From Mannheimia granulomatis (GTDB lineage: Bacteria; Pseudomonadota; Gammaproteobacteria; Enterobacterales; Pasteurellaceae), in the NCBI RefSeq assembly GCF_011455695.1, contig NZ_CP015030.1, forward strand, positions 1,240,001 to 1,304,000: a DNA stretch of 64,000 nt, in the 5' to 3' direction. The position numbers were made by a program, and so were the translations under genes. Every line of letters starts with the position of its first letter. Position 1 is the stretch's first letter. This document shows positions 38,994 to 49,183 of this stretch, piece by piece. A model generated the notes under the pieces. The model saw only the letters and a program-made list of their open reading frames with translations, was not told where the DNA came from and ran no database searches.

Positions 38994-39536
38994 ATTAAAC
39001 CTGTAAAACGTGTTCAGACAAATCGTGCCCACCGTCTTAATGATGAAATCCGTGGCGTGAAAGAAGTTCGCCTAACCGATGAAAATGGTGAACAAGTTGG
39101 TATCGTATCAATTCAAGAAGCATTAGCAAAGGCTGAAGAAGCTGAGTTAGACTTAGTTGAAATTAGCCCAAATGCTGAACCACCGGTTTGTCGTATTATG
39201 AACTATGGTAAGTTCATCTACGAAAAAGAAAAAGCTGCAAAAGAGCAAAAGAAAAAACAAAAAGTTATCCAAGTGAAGGAAATTAAATTCCGTCCAGGTA
39301 CTGATGAAGGCGATTATCAAGTGAAGCTTCGCAGTATCATGCGTTTCTTGGAAGACGGCGATAAAGTAAAAATTACCGTGCGTTTCCGTGGTCGTGAAAT
39401 GGCCCACCAAGAAATTGGTATGGACGTATTAGAGCGAGTAAAAGCCGATACAGCAGAAGTCGCAATGATCGAGTCCGCACCAGGCAAACTTGAAGGCCGT
39501 CAAGTGGTAATGGTTATCGCACCTAAGAAAAAATAA
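38994..39536 (+). CDS. infC: Translation initiation factor IF-3, AUU start
   Basis: IF-3 checks the start codon and keeps ribosomal subunits apart. The usual start codons would give only 159 residues from 39057. The frame extends 21 codons upstream to an ATT at 38994, with AAGGA eight bases before it. The product is then 180 residues, the length of E. coli IF-3, and begins (M)[19 protein letters not shown], which aligns with the family's N-terminus. AUU is the start used for infC autorepression in enterobacteria, so the same control is likely. [17 protein letters not shown] and the RFRGREMAH motif confirm identity. rpmI and rplT follow. Confidence 0.95.
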   Translation: MKPVKRVQTNRAHRLNDEIRGVKEVRLTDENGEQVGIVSIQEALAKAEEAELDLVEISPNAEPPVCRIMNYGKFIYEKEKAAKEQKKKQKVIQVKEIKFRPGTDEGDYQVKLRSIMRFLEDGDKVKITVRFRGREMAHQEIGMDVLERVKADTAEVAMIESAPGKLEGRQVVMVIAPKKK

Positions 39537-39550
39537 TCCGATCTCATATA

Positions 39551-39577
39551 AAGCACATAATTTTTATGTGCTTTTTT
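39551..39577 (+). terminator. Terminator or attenuator after infC
   Basis: AAAGCACATAA and TTATGTGCTTT flank a short T loop and are followed by TTTTT. It lies between infC and rpmI, so it may reduce readthrough into the ribosomal protein genes. Confidence 0.75.
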
Positions 39578-39599
39578 ATCAGGATAATCCATCATTTCT

Positions 39600-39831
39600 A
39601 CTTGCATAGCGGTCATATTTTCGCTAAAATTCGCAAGCTTTTTTTAAGCATCTAAGCAGACAGGCAGACTCAGCAGCCTGATTTGCTTTGAAATAGCAAT
39701 GTCAATTGCACAGGAATGTGATTAGTGCTTCCAAGAGATTTCCATATAGACGAATGATTATTCGACCTCAGAATGTGTAATCCGCCTAATGACAATGAAG
39801 TAAACTTAAACAATGCGGAGTTTTTAAAACA
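39600..39831 (+). promoter_or_regulatory. Candidate structured leader of rpmI-rplT
   Basis: After the infC terminator and a USS-like remnant (AGCGGTC), about 180 bases contain several short hairpins: CAGGC-GCCTG near 39660-39680, GCAAT-ATTGC near 39700-39720 and GAAT-ATTC near 39752-39764. The sequence is less A/T-biased than other spacers. L20 represses rpmI-rplT through the mRNA in E. coli, so a similar operator is plausible. Confidence 0.35.
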
Positions 39832-40029
39832 ATGCCTAAAATTAAAACAGTACGTGGTGCTGCGAAGCGTTTCAAAAAAACAGCTTCAGGCGGTTTCAAA
39901 CGTAAACAATCTCACTTACGTCACATTTTGACTAAGAAAACCACTAAACGTAAACGTCACTTACGTCACAAATCAATGGTTGCGAAAGCTGACCAAGTAT
40001 TAGTAGTAGCTTGCTTACCATACGCATAA
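39832..40029 (+). CDS. rpmI: 50S ribosomal protein L35
   Basis: A 65-residue basic ribosomal protein starting [20 protein letters not shown], with the family's [22 protein letters not shown] region. It is intact and of normal length. It is followed by rplT after 100 bases. The order infC-rpmI-rplT is conserved across bacteria. Confidence 0.99.
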
Positions 40030-40126
40030 GCCTTTTAAGGTTGCGTAGATAAGTACGGACGTACGGATTAGTTAATTTTTAGTTTATAAATGTGGGCAAA
40101 TGCCCAAAGACAATTTAGGAGATTAA

Positions 40127-40483
<357 letters not shown>

Positions 40484-40501
40484 TTTAAAGAATAGAGATG
40501 A

Positions 40502-40529
40502 GGACGCCCTTAATAGGCGTCCTTTTTTA
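40502..40529 (+). terminator. Terminator of infC-rpmI-rplT
   Basis: GGACGCC and GGCGTCC flank a seven-base loop, followed by six T residues. Confidence 0.92.
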
Positions 40530-40608
40530 TTATAAAATAGACTATTTTCATGAATTAAATTCCAAATAAGCGGTCAAAAAGCTGATATTTTTTGCAAATG
40601 AGGGAAAT

Positions 40609-40884
40609 ATGAAAAAACTGATTTTAATTACCTTACCAGCAATGCTAACAGCTTGCTCAACACCAGTTCAACAAAGTAGTGTGCCAATGGATATGCAAGC
40701 AGTTGCAGATTACCAACAACGTATTATCACCAAACAAACGGTTAATCCAAATGAGAAACCAAATGACGAGCCGTTAAACCAAAGTGATAAACGAGCTAAA
40801 AGCACTGCAACACAAATTGTAAGGCCGGTCATTTATCCTAGCGTAGGCTATCATCATGGATTTGGGCGCTATCGAGGCTGGTAA
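40609..40884 (+). CDS. Small uncharacterised lipoprotein
   Basis: A 91-residue lipoprotein starting MKKLILITLPAMLTACS, with lipobox LTAC. The mature part is polar, rich in Gln, Asn, Pro and Lys, with a His/Gly/Tyr-rich end (GYHHGFGRYRGW). I do not recognise a family. A USS-like sequence (AAGCGGTC) lies in its upstream region. It is convergent with the pseudouridine synthase gene. Confidence 0.7.
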   Translation: MKKLILITLPAMLTACSTPVQQSSVPMDMQAVADYQQRIITKQTVNPNEKPNDEPLNQSDKRAKSTATQIVRPVIYPSVGYHHGFGRYRGW

Positions 40885-40895
40885 AATAAGCTGAT

Positions 40896-41525
40896 TTATT
40901 GGCAAATTTTTTGCCAAAATTGACCGCTTGTAGGCTCTGCATTTACGCAGATTCTTTCGCCATTGTATTCAAAATCAAGCTGATAAGCATGTAGGTAAAC
41001 TCTATCTGCAACAGTTCCCGAATAGAGCCTATCACCTAAAATCGGGCTACCTAAGCTTTTCATCGCAACCCTTAACTGATGTGTTTTGCCGGTTTTGGGT
41101 TGTAGAAGAAAATGACGTAAAGGTGGTTCGATAGAGTAAGAAGTAAATTGTGTGACTGCGGGATTTTCTTTACTATGGCACAACTTCCATGCCCCATTAC
41201 GGGATTTTTCCATATCCCCCACAATCTTGCCTTGCTTTTTCTTCGGCTTTTTATCGCTCAACGCCCAGTAAGTTTTCTGAATTTTGTGCTGCTCAAACAA
41301 ATGATAAAACCGCACTGCAGCCTCTTTATTTAAGGCTAAAATCAATAAGCCGGAGGTAATTTTATCTAAACGGTGAACAAGCCAAACCTGTTCAACATTA
41401 AGCTGCTTTGCTACCTGTTCAGTTAAGCCAATCGCTTCCTCGTCTTTATGCACACTTAACCCATCAGGCTTATTGATAATAATAAAATCATGATGTTGAT
41501 AACAAATCATCAATTCTGCATTCAT
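40896..41525 (-). CDS. RluA-family pseudouridine synthase
   Basis: A 209-residue pseudouridine synthase without an S4 domain. It has FIIINKPDGLSVHKDE, the catalytic VHRLDKITSGLLILA, whose Asp is the nucleophile, and KTHQLRVAMKSLGSPILGD. It is close in size to TruC/RluA and to a Haemophilus family with unassigned RNA target, so the substrate is left open. A USS lies just inside its 3' end. Confidence 0.85.
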   Translation of the reverse strand: MNAELMICYQHHDFIIINKPDGLSVHKDEEAIGLTEQVAKQLNVEQVWLVHRLDKITSGLLILALNKEAAVRFYHLFEQHKIQKTYWALSDKKPKKKQGKIVGDMEKSRNGAWKLCHSKENPAVTQFTSYSIEPPLRHFLLQPKTGKTHQLRVAMKSLGSPILGDRLYSGTVADRVYLHAYQLDFEYNGERICVNAEPTSGQFWQKICQ

Positions 41526-41574
41526 TTTGCTATAATCTCTTTTAATTTTTTGATTATTTTAACAAGGAAATTCA

Positions 41575-42204
41575 ATGGCACTTACAATTTATTTGGTCAG
41601 ACATGGTAAAACCGTCTGGAATATTGAAGGTAGATTACAAGGATCAGGCGATTCAGCTTTAGTAGAAGAAGGGATCAATGGAGCTAAAAAGGCTGGAGTT
41701 GCCCTTAAAAATATTCCGTTTCGTGCTGCCTATTCCAGTATGCAAAAACGTGCCCAAGATACCGCTAACTATATTTTAGCAGAAAATGAGCTATCTAATA
41801 TTCCCCATTTCCACCACTGGGGACTCAATGAATTTAATTTTGGCTCTTGGGAGGGCATAAAATCTGTTGATTTACAAGAACATGACGAATATTGGGTAAT
41901 GAAACGTACACCGTCAGAATACCGAGCCAAAAGCAACGGTGGCGAGGTGTTTGAGCAGCTTTATCAGCGTGTTACCAATGCATTTAACCACATTGCTGAA
42001 TTGCATAAAGATGATCAGCATGTATTAATCGTCTCTCATGGCATGACACTTACTTTATTAACCGCAGTGTTAAAAGGTATTCCTTGGCAAGACTTCCGTA
42101 ATGAAGAAAAACATTGCTTTGTGAGCAACACCGCGATTACCAAAGTAAAAGTAGATAACGGTAAGGTTGAAGTCATTGATTTTAATAATATCGCTCATTT
42201 ATAG
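41575..42204 (+). CDS. Histidine phosphatase family protein
   Basis: A 209-residue phosphoglycerate-mutase-like phosphatase. The N-terminal LVRHGKTVWN holds the phospho-accepting His at residue 10. The second His lies in VLIVSHGMTLTLL, with the conserved NEFNFGSWEG between. The substrate cannot be named; family members act on sugar phosphates, nucleotides or cobalamin precursors. The gene is divergent from the pseudouridine synthase. Confidence 0.87.
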   Translation: MALTIYLVRHGKTVWNIEGRLQGSGDSALVEEGINGAKKAGVALKNIPFRAAYSSMQKRAQDTANYILAENELSNIPHFHHWGLNEFNFGSWEGIKSVDLQEHDEYWVMKRTPSEYRAKSNGGEVFEQLYQRVTNAFNHIAELHKDDQHVLIVSHGMTLTLLTAVLKGIPWQDFRNEEKHCFVSNTAITKVKVDNGKVEVIDFNNIAHL

Positions 42205-42300
42205 TGAGGCAAATTTTAAATATAAAAAGCAGCAATCATTTGTAGGGTTTTAATCTCTAACTCATCAATAATAACTTAAAACATAATAAGCGGTCGATTT

Positions 42301-42316
42301 TCTGAAAAATTTCACA
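42301..42316 (+). promoter_or_regulatory. CRP-like site upstream of satP
   Basis: TCTGAAAAATTTCACA matches TGTGA-N6-TCACA with one mismatch in the left half. It lies about 165 bases before satP. E. coli satP (yaaH) is under cAMP-CRP control, which makes the site plausible but not established here. The rest of 42205-42478 shows a partial USS and no gene. Confidence 0.35.
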
Positions 42317-42478
42317 AAAAACAGCTATAAAATATGAAATTTCTAGTCAATTCATTGCAAAATCGCTATACTTTATCGCCCTAAATTTTAGGTCAAAAAA
42401 TGGTCCCTCTTTTTAGAGAAATCATAGGAATTAGATAGCGTTAATTTACGCAAAAAAATAACAACACAGAGGTTTTAA

Positions 42479-43042
42479 ATGTCAGCTCCAAATTCAGGAA
42501 CTAACCCGGCTCCGCTCGGTTTATGCGGTTTTGCATTAACTACTTTTTTACTTAGCTTAATCAACAATGGTACATTCAGCGGTGAAAATGTAGGCTTAGT
42601 ATTAGCAATGGGATTTGCATTCGGTGGTACAGCACAGATGATCGCAGGTATGTTTGAATTCGCTAAAGGTAATACTTTTGGTTTTACTGCTTTTACTAGC
42701 TATGGTGCATTCTGGTGGTCTTTTGCATTATTTAAAGTATTTTTCGCTTCAACGGTATCACCAGAATTTATCGGTTGGTATTTAGTGGCTTGGGGAACAT
42801 TTACATTAATGATGTTTATTGGCACCCTCGCTAAAGCTCGTGCACTACAAGCGATTTTCTTATTCTTAACCATTACATTCTACTTGTTAGCCGCAGGTGA
42901 CTTTACACACAACAGCTCGTTAACAAATATTGGTGGTAACTTCGGTTTATTAACTGCATTCTGTGCATTCTACTTAGCCGCTGCAGATATTATCAACGAA
43001 AGCTTTGGTAGAACCATTTTACCAATTGGCGAACCGAAATAA
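42479..43042 (+). CDS. satP: Acetate/succinate transporter SatP
   Basis: AceTr (GPR1/FUN34/YaaH) family channel-like carrier for acetate and succinate. The 187 residues have the family motif NPAPLGLCGFALTTFLLS at the N-terminus, six hydrophobic helices and the YGAFWWSFALF segment. Length is the same as E. coli SatP. It is monocistronic with a strong terminator. Confidence 0.92.
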   Translation: MSAPNSGTNPAPLGLCGFALTTFLLSLINNGTFSGENVGLVLAMGFAFGGTAQMIAGMFEFAKGNTFGFTAFTSYGAFWWSFALFKVFFASTVSPEFIGWYLVAWGTFTLMMFIGTLAKARALQAIFLFLTITFYLLAAGDFTHNSSLTNIGGNFGLLTAFCAFYLAAADIINESFGRTILPIGEPK

Positions 43043-43062
43043 TCTTTCTGTATTAAAAAATC

Positions 43063-43096
43063 AAAAAAGCTGAATGTTGTTCATTCAGCTTTTTTA
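43063..43096. terminator. Bidirectional terminator between satP and plsB
   Basis: AAAAAAGCTGAAT and ATTCAGCTTTTTT flank a six-base loop, giving T runs in both directions for the convergent genes. Confidence 0.9.
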
Positions 43097-43150
43097 TTTC
43101 ACATCTAATTTGCAAATTTTAACGTAAAAATAACCGCTTGTTAGCTCTGC

Positions 43151-45610
43151 TTACGCCTCTTTCTGAGTTTTTTTCTCAACTTCAATTTGCTCTGTTTTTT
43201 CCACTTCAATTTTAGACATCGAACCTTGAATAGTTTGTTGAATTTCAATTGAAATTAAGCTACGTAGCAAACTTTCTGTTTCTTTAACTTTTTCAACAAC
43301 CAAACTATCTGATGAAACATCGAAATACCCTTGCTCTTTTAAGCTTGCACTAAAGGTTGAGAAAATTGCTTTATCAAAGAACTCTGGTGCATTAATGCCG
43401 TGTAATACGGATAAACGCTGAGCAATCGAACTACTCTCTTTTTCCAAAGCACCTCGGCTGATTTCCGGCTGCTCGAGCAACACACTCAAGCTGATATAGT
43501 AGCGTTGTAAAATCTCACGCACGCCCGCAGAGTGCAATTGTAGTGTACGGATATGCGGACGGCTAATCATCAACATATCGCTTTCGTTTTTAATTACACC
43601 TTGGCGAACAAATTCTGCAATAATAGCTTCAATATGCTTGCTAACTTTCTCTTGTTTAAAATGTAGGAATAATTCAGCTTGTAAAAACGGATAAATTCGA
43701 TTTACCGCTTGAATCACTAAATCTTTTGAAATCGCCTCGTAGTGTAACACCATACTTGCCACTAAAGCTGGCAATACAAATAGATGCTGAACATTGTTGC
43801 GATAATAGGTCATCAGCACTGCTGATTCTCTATCTAAACGAATCAACTCACCAAAATTATCTTTTTCAATACAAACGCCTGAGCGAGGTAATTGGATAAC
43901 ATGATTTAACATCTCCTCCACAGACTCTTCGGGTAAAGTAACCTCTTTTGAATAAGGCACATTTCTAAATAACTGAACATAACTTTCAAGTTGTTCAATT
44001 ACCTGCTCACGTGATAACGCACGCTGACGGGACGCTAATAAAGCAGAACCGACCAAGTTTTTCGCATTTACCGCTGCCGCTTTATTAATATTGACCATCA
44101 CTTGGTTTGCGATGTTATCTACTGCCTCATTTAACCATTTAGGACGATTATCCTCCGACTGCTCTTTCCACTCAGGGAAATGTTGATTAAGGTAATTATT
44201 TACTTGAATCGGCTCACCAAAATTAACATAGCCCTGACCTAAGTTTTTCAGTTTTTTAATCACACGCAACACCAAACCCGCATTCTCTTTCTCTTTGGCT
44301 GCACCGCGTAATTCTTTAGCATAAGTATCCACTTCAAGCACATGCTCATAACCGATGTACACCGGCACAATGCTAAGCGGACGATTTAAACCACGCTGAA
44401 GAGCTTGTAAGGTCATCGACATCATACCTGTTTTGGGTTCTAACAAACGGCCTGTACGAGAACGACCGCCTTCAATGAAATACTCCACTGAATAACCACG
44501 ATAAAATAACTCTGCTAAATATTCACGGAAAATTGTAGAATACAGGCGATTTCCTTTAAAAGTACGGCGAATAAAGAATGCCCCCCAGCTACGGAAAATA
44601 GGACCTGCCGGCCAGAAATTCAGATTAATACCGGCAGCAATATGTGGTGGAACTAAACCTTGATGATAAAGTAAATAAGATAAAAGCAAATAGTCCATGT
44701 GACTACGGTGACATGGCACATAAACAATCTCATGTCCTTCCAATGCTAATTTACGTACACGGTCAGCATTTTTTACATTAATGCCTTGATATAATTTATT
44801 CCAAAGCCAACTTAACACACGATCTGCCACTCTTAAGCTCTCATGTTTTACATCTGCGGCAATTTCATTAATAATTTTTTCAGCTTCTTTACGCGCTTTT
44901 TCTGGAGAAGATTTTTTCGCTTCTTCCGCAATAGCGGCTTGAATCACTTCAGAATTAAGGATTTTATTAAACATTGCCTCACGATTAGGCAAACGAGGTC
45001 CCATTGCAGAATAACGTAATTTAGCAAAATGAATTTTAGCCACCCTTGCCACTTTTTGAGCAATTTTCTCATCTGCTCCATGTTCGGTAACCATATAACG
45101 CAAAGATACCGCCTGAGAAAAACGGACAAAATTATCACGCCCTGACCAAACCATCGAAATAAAGCGTTGGAATGAGGTTAAAACCTGCAAATGACGAGCA
45201 TCTTCTTTACCTGGAGCGCGCCCCCATAACACAGAGACAGGCACTATTTGAACATCTAACTCTTGATTTTCACGATGTAAATCTAAATAACGATAAAAAA
45301 GTGATTCTGTTTCGCTTTTTGCACCTTTTGATTTAAAGAAACGGCGACCTTCGTCTAAAAAGACGAAACGGGGCAAAGTCTGACCATCAATCACATTATC
45401 TTGCAATGGGTCAGGTAAATTTAATGCCAAACAGTTTTTTTGTAGAATCAATAAATCGGTTTGTGAGGTATATGGCAACACATAGACAATAGGTTGCTCA
45501 AGGTTGAGTGCCAATTCTCTTATAGGGTCATTAGGAATAGCACGAGACTTCACTAAAAGTGAAAGAGGTAAATTTAATAGGGTTCGATAACAATTTAATA
45601 AGCCAGACAT
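43151..45610 (-). CDS. plsB: Glycerol-3-phosphate 1-O-acyltransferase PlsB
   Basis: Inner-membrane enzyme that starts phospholipid synthesis by acylating glycerol 3-phosphate. The 819 residues contain the catalytic HX4D motif (His301 to Asp306 in [10 protein letters not shown]). Other acyltransferase blocks are [35 protein letters not shown] and [12 protein letters not shown]. The C-terminal tail is Glu/Lys-rich and variable. It is divergent from lexA, the same arrangement as in E. coli. Confidence 0.98.
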   Translation of the reverse strand: MSGLLNCYRTLLNLPLSLLVKSRAIPNDPIRELALNLEQPIVYVLPYTSQTDLLILQKNCLALNLPDPLQDNVIDGQTLPRFVFLDEGRRFFKSKGAKSETESLFYRYLDLHRENQELDVQIVPVSVLWGRAPGKEDARHLQVLTSFQRFISMVWSGRDNFVRFSQAVSLRYMVTEHGADEKIAQKVARVAKIHFAKLRYSAMGPRLPNREAMFNKILNSEVIQAAIAEEAKKSSPEKARKEAEKIINEIAADVKHESLRVADRVLSWLWNKLYQGINVKNADRVRKLALEGHEIVYVPCHRSHMDYLLLSYLLYHQGLVPPHIAAGINLNFWPAGPIFRSWGAFFIRRTFKGNRLYSTIFREYLAELFYRGYSVEYFIEGGRSRTGRLLEPKTGMMSMTLQALQRGLNRPLSIVPVYIGYEHVLEVDTYAKELRGAAKEKENAGLVLRVIKKLKNLGQGYVNFGEPIQVNNYLNQHFPEWKEQSEDNRPKWLNEAVDNIANQVMVNINKAAAVNAKNLVGSALLASRQRALSREQVIEQLESYVQLFRNVPYSKEVTLPEESVEEMLNHVIQLPRSGVCIEKDNFGELIRLDRESAVLMTYYRNNVQHLFVLPALVASMVLHYEAISKDLVIQAVNRIYPFLQAELFLHFKQEKVSKHIEAIIAEFVRQGVIKNESDMLMISRPHIRTLQLHSAGVREILQRYYISLSVLLEQPEISRGALEKESSSIAQRLSVLHGINAPEFFDKAIFSTFSASLKEQGYFDVSSDSLVVEKVKETESLLRSLISIEIQQTIQGSMSKIEVEKTEQIEVEKKTQKEA

Positions 45611-45722
45611 ATTAATATCCCTTTAGAATAGTTATTTTTGGAGGTCTAACCTCTAAGACACACCATTCTACCATAATTTTTTACATAATTTTGTGAAATT
45701 ATTAGTTACAAAACCAAAAATA

Positions 45723-45760
45723 CTGTATATACTATCAACATTTTCTGTATATAAAGCCAG
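45723..45760 (+). promoter_or_regulatory. Two LexA boxes upstream of lexA
   Basis: CTGTATATAAAGCCAG (45745-45760) matches CTGT-N8-ACAG with one mismatch. A poorer box, CTGTATATACTATCAA, lies at 45723-45738. Two boxes before lexA is the arrangement in E. coli, consistent with autoregulation by the SOS repressor. Confidence 0.7.
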
Positions 45761-45773
45761 TAAGGATATTCAA

Positions 45774-46409
45774 ATGCGTAAACATTTAACTGCTCGCCAA
45801 CAAGAAATTTTTGATTTTGTAAAAACCCATATTGAAAATACAGGTATGCCACCAACGCGAGTAGAAATTGCCCGCGAAATTGGTTTTAAATCACCTAATG
45901 CAGCAGAAGAACACCTAAAAGCACTTGCCCGTAAAGGCTATATTGAGATGCTTTCAGGCACATCTCGAGGTATTCGTATTTTGGTTAATGATGAAGCTGA
46001 AGCTGCCAATGACGAAGATGAAGGTTTACCACTTATCGGTAAAGTGGCTGCTGGCACACCTATCTTAGCAGTTGAACACGTAGAAAATCATTATCCAATA
46101 AACGGCGCGATGTTTAACCCAGCTGCTGACTATTTACTAAAAGTAAACGGCAATTCCATGGAAAAAATCGGCATTTTAGATGGCGATTTATTAGCCGTTC
46201 ATAAAACCAACTCGGCCCGTAACGGTCAAGTGGTTGTCGCCCGTGTTAATGATGAAGTCACCGTTAAACGCTTAGAGAAAAAAGGCGAATTGATCTATTT
46301 GCATCCCGAAAACGATGAGTTAAAGCCAATTGTGATCAACCCAACTCAAGAATATATTGAGATTGAAGGCATTGCAGTAGGTGTTATTCGTAGCAATGCT
46401 TGGATGTAG
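45774..46409 (+). CDS. lexA: SOS repressor LexA
   Basis: Repressor of the SOS response, self-cleaving when RecA is activated. The start at 45774 ([16 protein letters not shown]) gives 211 residues; the frame from 45693 would run through the operator. The winged helix-turn-helix has [23 protein letters not shown]. The cleavage site Ala-Gly is in KVAAGTPIL, and the Ser/Lys pair in [13 protein letters not shown] and [19 protein letters not shown]. It is divergent from plsB. Confidence 0.98.
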   Translation: MRKHLTARQQEIFDFVKTHIENTGMPPTRVEIAREIGFKSPNAAEEHLKALARKGYIEMLSGTSRGIRILVNDEAEAANDEDEGLPLIGKVAAGTPILAVEHVENHYPINGAMFNPAADYLLKVNGNSMEKIGILDGDLLAVHKTNSARNGQVVVARVNDEVTVKRLEKKGELIYLHPENDELKPIVINPTQEYIEIEGIAVGVIRSNAWM

Positions 46410-46463
46410 AATATTATTGGGGGTGAGAATGAACTCTCCCTACTACAGCCGATATATCGAAAA

Positions 46464-46483
46464 AGGCGAATATTGATTCGCCT
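46464..46483. repeat. GGCGAA-TATTGA-TTCGCC hairpin element
   Basis: A short perfect dyad with six-base loop TATTGA lies between lexA and mutH. Loop and stem are almost the same as in the hairpin at 11973-11996 (loop TAGTGA). It lacks a T run on the plus strand, so it looks more like a dispersed repeat than a terminator. Confidence 0.5.
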
Positions 46484-46536
46484 CTACAAATTGCAAAAAA
46501 ATAATAGAATTTGACCGCTTGTATCCTTTCTTCTCT

Positions 46537-47229
46537 ATGAAAAATTCTCCTCAGCTTGCCAGCTTTTCTCATACTGAACAGGAATTGCTAACCAAAGCAC
46601 AATGGTTGGCAGGCTTTACCTTAGGTGAAATTGCCGAAATGCTGAATATGCCTATACCCATGGATTTAAAACGAGATAAAGGCTGGGTGGGTATGTTAAT
46701 TGAAACGGCATTAGGCGCAAAAGCCGGTAGTAAAGCAGAACAAGATTTTGCACACCTTGGTATTGAACTTAAAACAATTCCCGTCAATGAAAAAGGCTTG
46801 CCTTTAGAAACAACCTTTGTCAGCCTTGCACCACTGACACAAAATAATGGTATTACTTGGCAAAGCTGCCATGTTCGACATAAACTCTCTCGTGTTTTAT
46901 GGATTCCAGTTGAAGGTAAACGCACAATCCCGCTCTCTCAACGTCATATCGGGCAGCCGATTTTATGGTCGCCTTCCGTTGAGCAAGAATATCGCCTGCA
47001 ACAGGATTGGGAAGAGCTTATGGAAATGATTGTCTTAGGTAAGCTTAATGAAATTAACGCCACACTTGGAGAAGTATTGCAGCTTCGCCCGAAAGGTAGG
47101 AATAGTCACTCACTTGCCCCTGCTATCAATAATAAAGGCGAGCTAGTGCAATCCCTACCTTTAGGCTTTTATTTACGCAAACAATTTACGACTGAAATTT
47201 TACAAAACTTTTTGCATTACCCTCTTTAA
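46537..47229 (+). CDS. mutH: DNA mismatch repair endonuclease MutH
   Basis: Nicks the unmethylated strand at hemimethylated GATC sites in methyl-directed mismatch repair. The start at 46537 ([12 protein letters not shown]) gives 230 residues. No good ribosome site is visible before it, and a TTG six codons upstream overlaps a USS. The catalytic D-ExK motif is in [17 protein letters not shown]. The downstream neighbour is a YgdQ homologue, as in E. coli. Confidence 0.95.
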   Translation: MKNSPQLASFSHTEQELLTKAQWLAGFTLGEIAEMLNMPIPMDLKRDKGWVGMLIETALGAKAGSKAEQDFAHLGIELKTIPVNEKGLPLETTFVSLAPLTQNNGITWQSCHVRHKLSRVLWIPVEGKRTIPLSQRHIGQPILWSPSVEQEYRLQQDWEELMEMIVLGKLNEINATLGEVLQLRPKGRNSHSLAPAINNKGELVQSLPLGFYLRKQFTTEILQNFLHYPL

Positions 47230-47312
47230 ATTTTGTTCAACTCTCTATATGATGTCCTCGTTTTTTGGATAGAAAAAAACAATTAATCCCCCTATTTTTT
47301 GAAGGATATTTT

Positions 47313-48044
47313 ATGTTTGACTGGATTGCAAACCCCGAAGCCTGGATTGCACTTTTAACTCTAACCGGGCTTGAAATCGTGTTAGGTATTGATAATATTA
47401 TTGTAATTAGTATTTTGGTTTCTCGCCTACCAGTACATCAACGCCAATCAGCCCGAATTATCGGTTTGGCTCTTGCGATGGGAACCCGTATCCTGCTATT
47501 ACTCTCACTTGCTTGGATGATGCGCTTAGTCGATCCTCTCTTTAACTTTGCGGGCCATGAAATTTCAGGCCGTGATCTGATTTTATTACTCGGCGGTATT
47601 TTCCTTATCGTAAAAAGTGCAATGGAATTAAAAGAGTCCATCGCCGCACAATCCCATGAAGAAAAACAAGCAGCTAGTAAAACAGCAAGCTTTTTCATGA
47701 TTTTAACTCAAATTGCCATTTTTGATGTTGTATTCTCACTTGATTCTGTGATTACAGCTGTGGCAATGGCAAAAGATATTCCGGTTATGGTAATCGCGAT
47801 TGTTATTGCAGTGGCAGTGATGATGTTAGCAGCAAAAAGTATTGGCGATTTCGTGGATAATAATCCAACTATCAAAAATTTAGCACTCGCCTTCTTAATT
47901 TTAATCGGTATCGTATTAATTGCCGAAGGCTTTGATATTCACATACCAAAAGCAGCGGTTTACACCGCAATGGGCTTCTCTGTGATTGTAGAAATGCTCA
48001 ACATAAAGATGCGCAACAATCAAGAAAAGCTTGAACAAGTATAA
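47313..48044 (+). CDS. ygdQ: TerC family membrane protein YgdQ
   Basis: A TerC-family integral membrane protein without CBS domains. The start at 47313 (MFDWIANPEAW) has AAGGA six bases upstream and gives 243 residues. About seven helices include the family acidic motif LTGLEIVLGIDNIIVI and the second copy TQIAIFDVVFSLDSVITAVAM. TerC-family members are linked to metal export; the specific role is unknown. It follows mutH, matching E. coli mutH-ygdQ. Confidence 0.9.
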   Translation: MFDWIANPEAWIALLTLTGLEIVLGIDNIIVISILVSRLPVHQRQSARIIGLALAMGTRILLLLSLAWMMRLVDPLFNFAGHEISGRDLILLLGGIFLIVKSAMELKESIAAQSHEEKQAASKTASFFMILTQIAIFDVVFSLDSVITAVAMAKDIPVMVIAIVIAVAVMMLAAKSIGDFVDNNPTIKNLALAFLILIGIVLIAEGFDIHIPKAAVYTAMGFSVIVEMLNIKMRNNQEKLEQV

Positions 48045-48050
48045 TTACTT

Positions 48051-48079
48051 AGCCCTTGATGAAAATCAGGGGCTTTTTA
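48051..48079 (+). terminator. Terminator of ygdQ
   Basis: AGCCCTTGAT and ATCAGGGGCT pair around a short A-rich loop and are followed by TTTT. Confidence 0.85.
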
Positions 48080-48145
48080 TTGTACAATAACCCTACAAGC
48101 GGTTAATTTACTCAATTTTTTTACAAATTACTCTAACTCAAAAAT

Positions 48146-49183
48146 ATGTTACTGATTGATATTAAAGATAAAGAACTTACCCAAGAAGAAGTGGAAATGT
48201 TAGAGCATCCACTGGTTTCAGGGCTAATTTTATTTACCCGTAATTTTTATGATAAAGCCCAAATTCAAGCATTAGTAAAAGATATTCGCCAAAGGGTGAA
48301 AAAGCCACTCTTGATTACCGTCGATCAAGAAGGCGGACGTGTACAACGTTTCCGTGAGGGATTTACCAAATTACCGGCAATGCAATCTTTCAAGCAGCTT
48401 GCTTCAAAGGAAGCCAATGCAATCAAAATGGCAAAAGAGTCAGGCTGGCTAATGGCTGCTGAAATGTTTGCATTAGACATCGATTTAAGTTTTGCCCCCG
48501 TATTGGATTTAGGCCATGAATGCAAAGCAATCGGCGACCGTTCATTTGGGCAAGATCCCAGTTCAATTTTACCAATAGCTGAGGCTTTCATAGATGGTAT
48601 GCTTGAAATAGGCATGGCAACTACGGGTAAACACTTTCCTGGTCATGGTCATGTATTGGCCGATTCACATTTAGAAACCCCTTTTGATGACCGTCTATGC
48701 GAAATGATTTTTGAGCGTGATATCCAGCCATTCAAACAGCTTATTGCTAAAAGTAAACTTTCCGCAATTATGCCTGCACACGTAGTTTATACCCAATGTG
48801 ATAGCCAGCCTGCAAGTGGCTCAAGCTATTGGTTAAAAGAGGTGCTACGTAAACAATTAAATTTCAACGGTGTAATTTTCTCAGACGATTTAGGCATGAA
48901 AGGTGCCGGTTTTATGGGGAATTTCGTAGAACGTTCGGAAAAAGCTATCCAAGCAGGTTGTGATTTACTCTTACTTTGCAATGAACCAGATGGCGTTGTT
49001 CAAGTATTAGATGGCTTGAAATATCAACCAACTCAAGCTCAAAAAGAGCGTCATTTATCATTAATGAAACGTAAAACAATCAGTTGGCAAGAGCTGGAAA
49101 AAAGCTCTCGCTACCAACAAGCACAACTTGAGCTAACCACCTTACAAAATAAATGGTTAGAGTGGAAAGAAGCCAATGCCTAA
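48146..49183 (+). CDS. nagZ: Beta-N-acetylhexosaminidase NagZ
   Basis: Cytoplasmic family 3 glycosidase of peptidoglycan recycling; it removes GlcNAc from anhydromuropeptides. The 345 residues contain [14 protein letters not shown], the mobile-loop motif [14 protein letters not shown] with the catalytic His, and the nucleophile Asp in [10 protein letters not shown]. It overlaps the next gene by eight bases. A USS lies upstream near 48098. Confidence 0.97.
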   Translation: MLLIDIKDKELTQEEVEMLEHPLVSGLILFTRNFYDKAQIQALVKDIRQRVKKPLLITVDQEGGRVQRFREGFTKLPAMQSFKQLASKEANAIKMAKESGWLMAAEMFALDIDLSFAPVLDLGHECKAIGDRSFGQDPSSILPIAEAFIDGMLEIGMATTGKHFPGHGHVLADSHLETPFDDRLCEMIFERDIQPFKQLIAKSKLSAIMPAHVVYTQCDSQPASGSSYWLKEVLRKQLNFNGVIFSDDLGMKGAGFMGNFVERSEKAIQAGCDLLLLCNEPDGVVQVLDGLKYQPTQAQKERHLSLMKRKTISWQELEKSSRYQQAQLELTTLQNKWLEWKEANA

